Source: Anas platyrhynchos (lineage: Eukaryota; Chordata; Aves; Anseriformes; Anatidae). From it: DNA of 64,000 nucleotides. Location of the stretch: the NCBI RefSeq assembly GCF_047663525.1, contig NC_092597.1:23376001-23440000 (forward strand). The letters run 5' to 3'. Positions 30,101 to 42,100 of this stretch are shown here, one piece after another; the stretch's first letter is position 1, and each line of letters begins with the position of its first letter. Made by a program: the position numbers and the translations under genes. Below the pieces are notes generated by a model, which was not told where the DNA came from, did not search any database, and worked only from the letters and a program-made list of their open reading frames with translations.

Positions 30101-33100
30101 TACGTGCAATAGGTAGTATTGGGATTTTTGCTAAGCCATGTTTTCTGCTGGCTCTGCTTTGAATAGTAAATATTTGTAGTTACATAGGAGACTCAGGAGA
30201 GTTTTCTGAAAATATGAGTATTTTAGTCAACTAAAAAAGAAATAACATTAAGTTATTGTACTACGAATAGCTAGGAAACAGCAACTTATGCCAGAAGAAA
30301 GATTAATATTACTTTCTTTAAAGAAATGTGGTCTACATTAATATTACAATAATGACTAAGCTCTAGATTCAAATGCTGAGATGATGTAATTCTTATACAC
30401 GCTCCAAATTTACTTGCCATTTATACAAAATTTTGCAGAGCTGAATGTGTAACTAAAACCATCAGCTATCTAGAAAACATGTAAACATGTCTCAGTTGGA
30501 GAATTACTAAGACTTCATTTCCTGTTTAATAATCTCCACTGTGTTCTTAGGCTAACGTGAGTCCTGTGCCAGTCCTCTTGTCCCCCCTTATGCCCCCCCC
30601 GGGCAGGTATTTGTTTCAATTGGCTCTGTTCTATACAGTTTTTCTGCTTTTACAGATCACTTGCCAAAGGTTTGGGAAGAAGTGAATCAGTCTAGCCGAA
30701 TGAATCGCCTCAAAAATGTTCAGTTGCAAGAAATCTGAAAGCCCTGAAGTCTGCCAGAGATATTAACAGGCAATTGAGTGATACAGATTGGGACCTGCAA
30801 CCCAAAACAAAGTAGCTTCCCGAAGTTTCAGCAAGCTGAGCAAAGCGTTGTCTTTAGGGAAAAAGTAAGGATCAGTGTTTAGCCAATTTCTGAGTCATCT
30901 GAAGGCAGATTGGACATTGCAGTCCAGAATGTACTTGAGAGAGAACATTCCCACACTGGCAGAGGGGTGGATTAAGTGACCTAATCATGTACCTCTTTTG
31001 TATCTGCAATTTGAGTTCATCCTGTACAGAAACATGGCAGTGTCTCCATCCCCACCAGCACATACACATAGCCTCAGCCTGTGTAATTAGAAAATGTTGT
31101 CCTAATTAGAAAGTACTAGAACGTACAGCCGGGATCTCTGAAAAGCAGCTATTTGTTTCTCGATCCGTGGTTAGGGAGGTGGCAGACACAACACTTGCTT
31201 CCAGTCACACCCTTGAAAAAAAACCTTCCTATAAACTCTTTTTATTGGATGTAAAAGTTATTTCAACTTCTGGGTGCAATTCAGGAAGTGGGTGATGTCT
31301 TACACAGTGTTCTTACAGAATCAAAGCCAAAAATTATCTCATTCAAATTATTGTAATAGCCGATGGCTCCATTATGATGCAGACTATAGGGTTTCACAGG
31401 TGCCATCAGTTGCTGCTGTCAGCACAGCTTAGTAATTCATATATGCTTGTTTTGTAGCAAAATGTTCTCTACCGTCTTTATCTACTACTCTGCCATAGTC
31501 TGTCTGCAGCTGACGTGACATTCATACAGAAATGGAACTAAGTAGTTGGAATTCAAAATTTGTTTAAACAATTAAGTTTAAATAGTCCCAATAAATTGGG
31601 CTAATTCTTTGTAAAGGGAGCCAGGCTAATGAGCGGTCCCGCCCTAGGTGACCAGCTTCAGCTGGGATCACTGAAGCACATATTTAAGCAGGAAAGTAGG
31701 CAAGCAGCCTCTTCCAGAGGGCAGTAAGTTGTTTCTCTTACTGCCACATAGGTCAGCGAGGTTCATTCTTGTTGGGACAACTATGAACAACAGTGGTGTT
31801 ACAAGCAGTTGGGGATAGGAGGGTTGTTAACTGAAGAGCTATTGATGTTCTTTCACAGAAAGGGAAGAAAATCACCTGATTCTCAGACTGCAGAGACCTT
31901 CAAGATCTGGAGAACAAAAAGCTTTATGCCAACCGGAAAGGGGATTGTTCTCTATGTCTTCTCAGGTAAGACTGCTGGTTTTCCTTTTAGTGGAGGCAAT
32001 AACTGCTTTATTTACACATAAACTATGTACTATTACATGATATAGAATTGTTTACAATTCAATTATGTTATATTTAATACTTATGGATCAGTATATATGT
32101 AATGGATAGAGAAAAAAATCAAAATACCAAGTTTCTCTTAATAGGTATACAGTATTTGAAAACTTCAGAAGAATTGCACTTGAGTTTAGGATAACACACT
32201 TTAACATGTTTTTAATGCTCATAGTTTAAAAAAATCATTCTTATTCTGTCCATTAATCTAAATTCTCATACAAACACTTAGCTGAAGTAAGACAATGCTG
32301 TAATATTGGCTTTTTGGATGGCTACACTTAACAGTGCTATAAACCTTTTCTGCTACTCAAACATCGTATATTCTGTATGAAAAATCTTTCACATGAAGTG
32401 TGACTGTGTAACTTCTAAACGGTCAGCAGTTAGAGGTAACTCAGCAGAAAAGCTAAGGTTTTATTTACACAGTGGCTAGTTTCCAGGATCAGGAGGAAGC
32501 TGAAAACAAAAGATATGCTACAGGTTGTAAAAAGTTCTATTTTAGGTAAAATGAGCTCAACCACTTCCCTTTGAAAGCACAGTCAGGTTGCAACAACGTC
32601 CAAATATAGCTCACCTCCTGAGGGGTTTGTAGTAACATATATCAACACTGTGTGGTTTCTGTACCATGGAGATAAAAAAAAAATCTGGATTTTCAAGGAG
32701 TTTGACCTTTACATGATATGCTAACGATGCATAGGAATTTCCCCCCATGAAGAACTGAATATGTGACTAAGTTCTGTTCTTCTGTAATGTGACATCTGTC
32801 AAATGTTAAGAAAACCATTTTTGTACTAGCAAGATTAACTTCATGCCATCTCAAATAGCTACCTGCTTCTTTACGACGGTTATGGTAAATTAGAACCAAT
32901 CTTAGCCTCATTCTGATGTGGTGTGAGAAATACTGAAAAGGCAACCTTAAAAAAAAGTTTAGGAGTTCTCATCCTTGTTACAATGAATCCCCAATAACCA
33001 TCTTGCAGTTACAAGAACAAAAACCTCTCAGCACTTGAAATCATTACACAGTAAGAAGATGTAGGAAGGAAAAAGCCACAACAGTGGAAAATTGTACATC

Positions 33101-36100
33101 AGGGAGCAGGCAGACATCAGAAGGTTGATACTGGGATGACTCTGAAACAAGAAATATAAGGGCAAACACCACACACAAATTTCATCTTCCTACATTTCCT
33201 GCAACAACTTGTGTAATTAAAAAGGTATTTAAAGGCTTTCAAGAAAACAGAAGTATTTACACTAGTAGTAACTCTGGGCTAGCCACACATTTCCTCTTCT
33301 ACTGTCTAATCGTGAAGTGATTTTTCCAAAACTGTATCTCCATCTGATAATCAATTACCTGCAGGAAACTGGGCTGTGTGGTTTTTGTACTATTTCCAAA
33401 AAGTTCTGCAGTTTCCGTTTACTTAAGTGGGATTTCTACTGGGAAGTCAGTCCTTCTTGCAGTGCACTTAATGTATTACAAGCTTCAATAGACATTTGAG
33501 AGCAAGTTAAAGTATAGAGGAACAAATACTGAAATGGGATTAAATTTCACCCATTGCCTCTAAGTCTCTGTGTATTAAGAGACAACAAGTGATACCTGGA
33601 AGGCCTACTTCCATGTAAAAGGTTGGAGTGCTGTAGCTGTCTGCATTTGCAGTAGCACTGCAGCTGCTAAACTTAAAGTTTTGCTAAAAGCCTCCAGGCT
33701 TCACGTTCTTCAGAATTCACACAGTGGGAATCCGTATTACATACCAGTCTTCATGACTACGTTTGACCACACATTGGCATTCAAGGCTTGCACAATTCGT
33801 TTGACTCCTGTGGACTCCGGAAAGTCATCTAAAAAAAATAAGATGTTTCATTCCTCATAATTAGACCAAACTCCAGTACATGCTTCAAAGTAACATGATG
33901 TGTGACTGAGTACCTGTCCTATCTTACACCAAGGGATATAAAGGACTTCTGTTAGCAAAGACAGATTTCTTGCCTTTGCTTCATGAAAGGCCAAAGAAAT
34001 CTAGATTAATGCCACACCTCTGGGTCTAGACTTCTGGGTGTTATGAACTGTGAGCTCTCTATTTTTTATAAAGAAATCTATATTTTGAGTGGAGCTTTTA
34101 AATACTTAGCTTTAGACCTACATTAATAAATAACTTCCAGGTAATTTTTAAAGTAATAAATAATTAAGTCAGTGTTAGAAGCAAGACCTCTGTTACCCCA
34201 GATCTTTCAGAATGCTGTCTAGTATAAATAGACTCTAGAATGGCTTCAGAAGCTAAAGAACTTCAGACAACCATTGAAAAGGGTGCAATGCTTGTTAAAT
34301 TAAAACTATTGTACAAAAGCTATCTTTGCAACATCTAACTAATGGTTGTAGTAATCCTGTAAATTACAGTAACTTCAAGGATTAGGGAAAGCATTGTTTG
34401 GACTTCAGCTTGCTTACTGAATAGATCTGACACCACTTCATATAAAGTCAGTTTTCCCATTTCCTTGGCTTAGTCAGCTTCCCATGTTTGTTTAGGTCTC
34501 ACAAAGCAATAGGGAAGAAAAACCCTTTGGATAGGAAAATGTGATTGCTTAAAAATCAGCTCTTCTAGGATGACTTGGGGACTAGTGTAATAATTGAAAC
34601 TGCCTTTAAAAAATGAATTTAAAGCTGTCTGTGACACCTTAGATCAAATATTCTGCCCTCCATGATAATGTTGTTTAGTTTCGTATTGGTCATTATCTAG
34701 AGTCTCAGCTCTTGTTCTCAGTACACAAAACTGATAGTGTAGTTAGAGTTCCAGTTCATTTGGGATGAGATAACAAGGATGTCAGAACTTTCAAACAGAT
34801 ATTGGCTCAATATGTTTACTGAATCTATTTTATCTTCTGTAATTCATATTGAATGCATACAAGGTAAATATGTTACTGAGAGCAATGCATTTCCTCTCAT
34901 GCATGAGTCACAGTGAACCAACCAGCATGTTAAAAAGTGCAGGAGAGAATGTGTATCTTAATATTCCCGAGATTAATACCTTGAGTTATTATTCCCATTA
35001 CTTATTATTTAAAGTGATTATGCTATTTAAATGGTGCATAGCTTGTTCTTTACAACACTTACTCAGTAGAAAAATAACGTTACTAATGTTTCCTTTAAAT
35101 GCACTTCAGAAGAAAACTTTAATGGGTATCAATTTCTGATCTTCCTGTTTTCTATAAATCAGATTTATAATCATCCCTCCCACCCCAAATTAAGAAGTGT
35201 TAAACTGAAAGGCATCTTAAAAAGGGCAGGAGTTCTTACCTACTTGGGATAGTTATAATTTATCTATCTCTTTGGTGGAGAGGGGAGCTTGAGTTTTAGA
35301 GGGCCTTTAGACTAACATATTTTTAGTGACAGCTATGTACTTGGTAAACTTGAAATGGAGCAAATGTTAGTGAATTATTCCACTCTAGACTGGAAATGGA
35401 GTTGGTTATCTTATTTTTGGTTCTGTAGTGGTAAAATTTAGATACTTTCTTAATCATCGAGATGAGATAAGGCTAATTCTGATAAGGCTGTCAGGAAGTG
35501 CAGAGTCACTTTTCAAGAGTGGAACATCACAGTACTGACTTTGCTTTACGGGTTTTCTCAAGTTATAACTGTATGGCTAGGCAAGTGATTTTGAAACTGG
35601 TTTATTTCCTGTGTAACAGTGCATGCACTTCTAAAATGTTTTTCAATAATCTCCCCTTTTCAGCCAATCATGTCACTGAATAATCTCTATCTTCTCTTTG
35701 TATGTACAATAGCTTTAAATCTTCTTCAGAAAGACTAAGAATTGTCCTGCCCTTATGCATCTATCTGCTGCTTGTTTCGAGACTGATTTCAAAATGGAAT
35801 ATAAATGCTTTTTATGTATCAATCAATATCCTAGGATTAGTGCCAGAAAAAGAAGCTGATATTAGTTTTATGTAGGTACTAAAGAAACCTGGAGGAGACC
35901 AATGTGATGTCCTGGAGAAAATTCCTCCTTTACTTCCTGACTGCATATAGCAGAGACTAAGCCTTAGCAATTGGGTGCATTCCATGCTGTAATCATGTAG
36001 CACAGAAATAATCATGCCCCTTGCAATTGTTTAGAGGATATTTTAGTGTATTTTTCATTCTAAAAATTACTATAAGTACCTACCATCTTCATCTGGCAGT

Positions 36101-39100
36101 TCCTCGGGGCTAAGTTCCACCAGTTCAAAGCCATGCTTGATGCACCATTCCTGAGCTTTCTGTCTGTTAACACCTAACATGGGAAAACAAAAATGCCTTC
36201 TAAACATACACATTTGAAACTAATACCAACAACTGAATTTCTAGCTATGTTTTAGTCCCTCTAAGTTGTTTGCTTGTTCTGGATTGTATGGGTGGGTGGG
36301 GGGGGAAAAAGTAGTAGCTGGTTTGGGTCTTCCAATTGCTTCAAATTTAATTCCAAAAGCCCCCAGAATTAAACTTCTTTGAATTATTTGTAAATACTAT
36401 AAACCCAAATGGCTCAAGGAGGAATGTAAGTGAAGTGCCACAGTGAATGACGGTTTCCACTACTCTGGATTTGAACCTGAAATGTGTTACCTTACACAGC
36501 AGCAAACAGTAAGGTATGGATATGCAAATACAGAACCAAAGTAGCCATGTGTATTTAATGCCCAAATTATTAAAAAAATAAAGTTAATATAATTTCCACT
36601 GGAGCTAAGCAATTAAGTCATCCTCTTTCTTCACTAGAAAGGATCATGAACATCAGTAATAGGACTGCCTTGTTAGTTACCTTGCAGTGCACACTAGCAT
36701 ACTAGGAATGGGATATGCAAAGTTCATTTTAAGCAAGCTTGTAAAAATCTGATTCAGTTTTAACTACTACTAGCTTAATATTTCTCTTCTTGGACATAAG
36801 AACACCCTGGCTTTTAAATACAAAGTCCATTTTCACCCAGATATTTTAAGAAATCTTGAAGTCAGTTTTGGATTTCTACTGATATCATACCATTTTCAGA
36901 TACCCTGTTACAGACCAGGATCATGACTTCTGGTAGCCACTCTTCTGTCAGAGGAAGCCATTCAGAGACACTATCAAGTCCAGATTTCTAAAGGAAAGAA
37001 AAGATCTTTGGAATACATCCTCAAATACTTGACAAGTTTTATACCAGTTAATAGTACTAGAAAAACAGTAATGAGATAAGGAAATATACCAGACTGCATG
37101 TTAGGTATGTTTAAGATGCTTGTGTTCTAACTACAGAAGTTGATTTATATACAGCAGCCTTCTTGATTTTTGGTTTACCCTTGGACCTCCCCTTCCTATT
37201 TAATGTTATTTATGCAACCCTAATTTAGATCAGGAAATTCTTTCACTTAATGTTGATCACTAGTATTTTAAGCAGATCTCAGGTTTGATGTCCAGCTATT
37301 CCCTCTTCCACACTGAAGTGGATGTTGTGGTAGCTGATTAACTATACTCATTGCTCTGGTTTATTGAGACAGTACTTTGATGAGTGGTTAAAGGTATCTT
37401 TAGGATAAGGTATATTTAGGAGTCTAACAGCAAAAGGGAAGGAAATATCTGCTGTTGCTAGAAGGCACAATTTACCTTTGATCTACTGATAATTAACACA
37501 ACAGCCTAAGAGAAATTGAGGTCACAGGATGAACATAACATAGATTGTGGTTATCACCATAAGGCAACTATACCGTACAGATAAAGCAATATAATGAAGC
37601 AGAAGAATCTTACTATGGAGCTGTCAAAGTACACCACAAATGCTTGCACAGATTCAGCAATTTCTGCAGTAACAAGAAATGTGCTTGGTACTACACAGAG
37701 GTGAATATCCGCAGAGTAATATTTATTATCTATTGTCCAGGGGTAGAAATCCACTCCTCCACTCGTAGTAGCGCCCACAGTAAGGTCATCTTTTCCTGTG
37801 ATACCTGTATAAAAGAAAATGAGAGAAATTATTTTCTTGATGCTGTTTTTTAATATAATTCAACTAGCAAAGCTTGGCACAATGGTGATACAGAGCCATA
37901 CTTACTTGCTATAATTAAATGAATATGTATTTAAGATGTAAAAAAATTAAACCTCCATTCCTTACTTGATCTTACTGTTTAGTTCTCTTAGATGAATTCT
38001 AGCTTTCAAAAATAAAATACGGTACAGAAGGTTTTGAGAGAGTAAGCTTTTTTTTCCCCCCTGGAAATTCCTTTTAAAGTGTTAGCCTCAAACTCACGAC
38101 CTGTAAACAGGATGTATGGAGAGAATAAAAGGCTTCATTTCAGCAGAAACAAACCTTGCATGTTCATTGAGATGTAAAGAACTGTTTACCTGTGACCAAA
38201 ATCTCAAGGTAACTAATGAGAAAATAAACCAAGTGACTGCAATTCACTTGTAATTCCCATTAAATTCCATGTAGGAGTTCAACAATTAAAATCCAAGGCA
38301 GTGCTTTGATAATGCAATGCTAAATGTTGCTATCAGCACACGAAGGGCAGCCTTTGCAGAATGCTCATGGCATGACAGCCACCTGGTGGAGCTGAATTAC
38401 AGCCAGCAGGGGAGTGTCCCATCCACACCTTGCTGGAAGGGGCAGGATATCTTGTCCAAGGTGAACAAACTCGTGGGCATTTGGTAATGTAAGTAAATCA
38501 CATTAAATTGACTGAGTCATCTGGGTATTGGAAGAGTTTTTTTTAAAAAAAGTGAGTTTTCAAAGATTTTAAGGTTTTTATTTCAAAAGAGTTGAGACAA
38601 TTCCTTAGTTGGCTGGGGACGTCACTCAGGTAATCCTACACAAACCTCGACTCTGAACTCTACGCTCCTGCAGCATAATCTTCCAAACTTACGTTTGCAT
38701 AAATATGGATGAGACTACTGATTTGGGTTAGATGTTTTGGTAATCTTGAAAGATTTTTTGTTGTTGCTTGTCTATTTGCTATTTCAACAGCAAAATGGAG
38801 CATCTCAGTCACTTCTAGCTGTTGCTCCTTCTGTTTGACAGCTCAGGGGTACAACCATGCTTCTGATGCTCTGTGGCCACAGGAATGATTGAACCTTGGA
38901 AAATCAGCAGTCAGACTTGGGCAAAGGGAAATAAACAGCATGAGGAAAGGAAATCTGTTCAGGCTACCCACTGCAGCAAGAGTACAAAAGGGAGAACTTG
39001 CAAAAGACTTTCATAAGCTGATAAAAAAAAAAAACTTTCATGTCTACTCTGTAAGTGATCTTATTCTTACAAAGGAGTTCATGGACAAATTTAGGTCTCA

Positions 39101-42100
39101 AAGTACTGCTAGAAGAATGAGGACACGTCCCATTTCCTATCACATGCTACTGCTTGTGTATGTGAAGCAGCCTTTCATCCCATTGTGACTCTGATTACCT
39201 GTTATTTGCCCAAAGATTTTGCCAGCCCCCTGTGAAATTTCTCTCCCAGTAAAACTGGATGTTGTGCACTGACCTCAAAGTGCTGCGGGACACTTTTGAA
39301 AGGATTCCAGCTCGCTGTGTCTGGGACAGCACGTGGGGTTGTAGCAAATTACTGCTCTACAGCCTGATGGCTCGAGGCAGGAAGCAACCACAGTTGGGGC
39401 TGCTTGGGAACGGTGCTCTCCTCTCCCCCAAAAGGCACTTTGACCCACTAGTCTGGGGCTTTGGGGCAACCAAGAAAGGACTACAAAATATTGCATGCTG
39501 CAACTCCAACTGAGCTGTCAAGGGTAAATATCACCAGGCCTAAGGATGGTATTTGCTGCCTTGGAATCCCAGGAATTTCTTCCCCACAGTCTGTGTGTTA
39601 ATGGGAAAAAAATTCAGCCAGAATAGTTTAATTTGAGAAAATATTTATCAATAAATTCCATAAACTCCATTGAGCTTTATTTGGAGATGGAATAAACTTC
39701 CAGACAATTGACACGGCAGAAGGAGGTGACTTGTCCAACTTATCTCCAGCGAGTTACTCATTTTTAATTTTAAGCTTCCCAGCCATTGAAAGTGTCAGTG
39801 GTTTGCCATCCAAGGAGCTCGGAAAACCATCTGAGTCACTCGGTGACCACAACAGCAGGCAGGCTACGGGGCTGACTTAATCAGCTTGCCTTTCCACAGA
39901 GCAGAGAGGCTGGAAACAGGCTCCAAAGGCACTGGTGTTAAAGAGAACTAAAAACACGCCTGGAAAAGTTCACGCCACAAAAGAATATTGCTTAGTGTCA
40001 TTTAAAAACATGATTTAGAGTTTAAGATCCTCTCTGAAATACCTCCACAGTTAATGCTGGACACTTGTTTTACTGAAATAACTTTTATTGGAACTTCACC
40101 AGTAACTGCTGAACACTAGGACGTATTTCAGTGTCCCCCACTTCTAAAAGCTCTTTGTGATCAGCACCTCTGCTGGATGTGGATGGCTATCTTCCTCCAC
40201 TGCAATGTGCAGCAGGTTACTCTGCTTCGTGACTCTGCTCGCCCTCCAGCCCCAAACCATTTGGGAACAAGGCCGCAGCTGGCACAGGGTCAGTCTGTGC
40301 CTCAGTCCAGTGCTAGAGTGACTGGTACAGTACAGATCAATGGACTTCGACGTTTCTGTCTGAAGAAGATGCTTTTGCTTCCAGGCTGTCAGTCACCACC
40401 TTGGGGCTTTCCAGGAAGCTCATTAGTTGTGCCCCTTCCTTACTTGCAAGTATCTGTCATTTTTAATCAGAAAAAAAATCTGATATACACTTTGGAAATG
40501 AATTTCAGCTCATTATATAAATGTTTGCTCATTTCATTTTACTCATTTAAACTTGATGACTTTTAATTTCATGGGCTTGCATGTAGGCTTTGTAAATTAA
40601 ATGGTTTAGAAGACAAGGAAGAGGACAGTGTAAAACTAAAAATGTACTTATCCATCCCCTTTTTGTAACAGAGGCTTGGGTATTCTGGAAGAGTAGGGCA
40701 GCAATTAATTACTTTCTTAAAAGGACCATTAGGAGACCAGAAAAAACTTCTCAGAGAAGCAGAATACAGAGTCACGTGCAGATCTCTTGCCTTTTGTTGC
40801 AGTTTTCCCTGTTCTGACATCCAGCTGGTACTTATGCTCTTCTGCCATTTTGTGTTTAAGGTCACTGGGTTAGGGCTATCTTTTTAGAACCATTACAGTT
40901 TTTTTCAGATATTCTTTCCCAAGCAGATTTAAGTATTGATCACTCTTCCTAGTGGTTTTTAGATTGAACAGATGCAAGAACACAACTGCTTTTCTGCTGT
41001 GCCCCAAGTGATCCCAGTCTTCTCAGCTGGTAGGTACACCAAGAAGTTCTCACATTCTGGGCCTTGAGAGCCACCTGGTGGAATACACCATGCAAAATGC
41101 TCCTGCAAGTTACGCGAGGAGTAAAGTGACCTCCAATGTGTGCTCACCCTGTGTTCTGCTGGTGGGGGGAATGAGAGGTAAACAGTCAAAAAGAGAAGTG
41201 GAAGATGACATCGGTTCTGTAAAACAGTATTTGTCTGCCAGTGTTTTTTTTAGTAAAAACAAAAATACTTATTTGGTATCTTAATACTTTATCTGATAAG
41301 GGCCAATCCTATCCTGTGTGTTCTATAGATTGGGTTTGCCACAATATACCATGAAATAAAGCATTCAAGGTATCCCATAGAAGCTTGAAAGAATAAAAAT
41401 GTATCCAGCAAATGTACCATAACATTCTCTTCCTCAAGCCATTTTCTACTTAAAAGGATTAAAACAGGGAAAAGCCTCGCAATTAGCATGGAAACTTCTG
41501 GCAGTCATCAGGAGAATTCAGTTCTTGCATACTTCTGAGCAGCAAAGCCTCTAAGCAGCTTCTTTCTACTTATAAAACCAGGTCTGCCTACAAAGAGTGT
41601 GTACCAGGGAAGTCCAGGAACACAGCGGCAACAGTGGTGACCACAGAGGTAAGATCTTTGTTTTATGTTGTAGACCCCAATCCCACTGCTATTCCATGGA
41701 CCTTACCAGGCAGTACAGTATTTAGTAGCATATTTAACCATAAATATTGCATATCAACCATTGAATTGCTTCAGAGGTGCTAATATGACCCCTGCTCTCA
41801 GCACTGAGCCAAACCACCATCTCGTAATGCCTTTAAGCTGGTGTGACACTGATGCTGTGAAGGCACAAGCAGTGAGAATTGCACCAGCATTTTGTTGCAA
41901 CCCACCAAAACCTTTTAGCCCACCCAATCTACTGTAGCCAGCCATAGCCATATATCCTCAACAACATATTCTTAGATGTTTTATAGCTTACTGTGCTTAT
42001 GTCCCTGGGGGAAGCCCCTTTACCGTGCTCCTAAGCAAGATATCACTGAAAAAGCAGGAGAAAAAGAAGTTTGCACTGAAGCTGTTCAAGTTATGTACCT

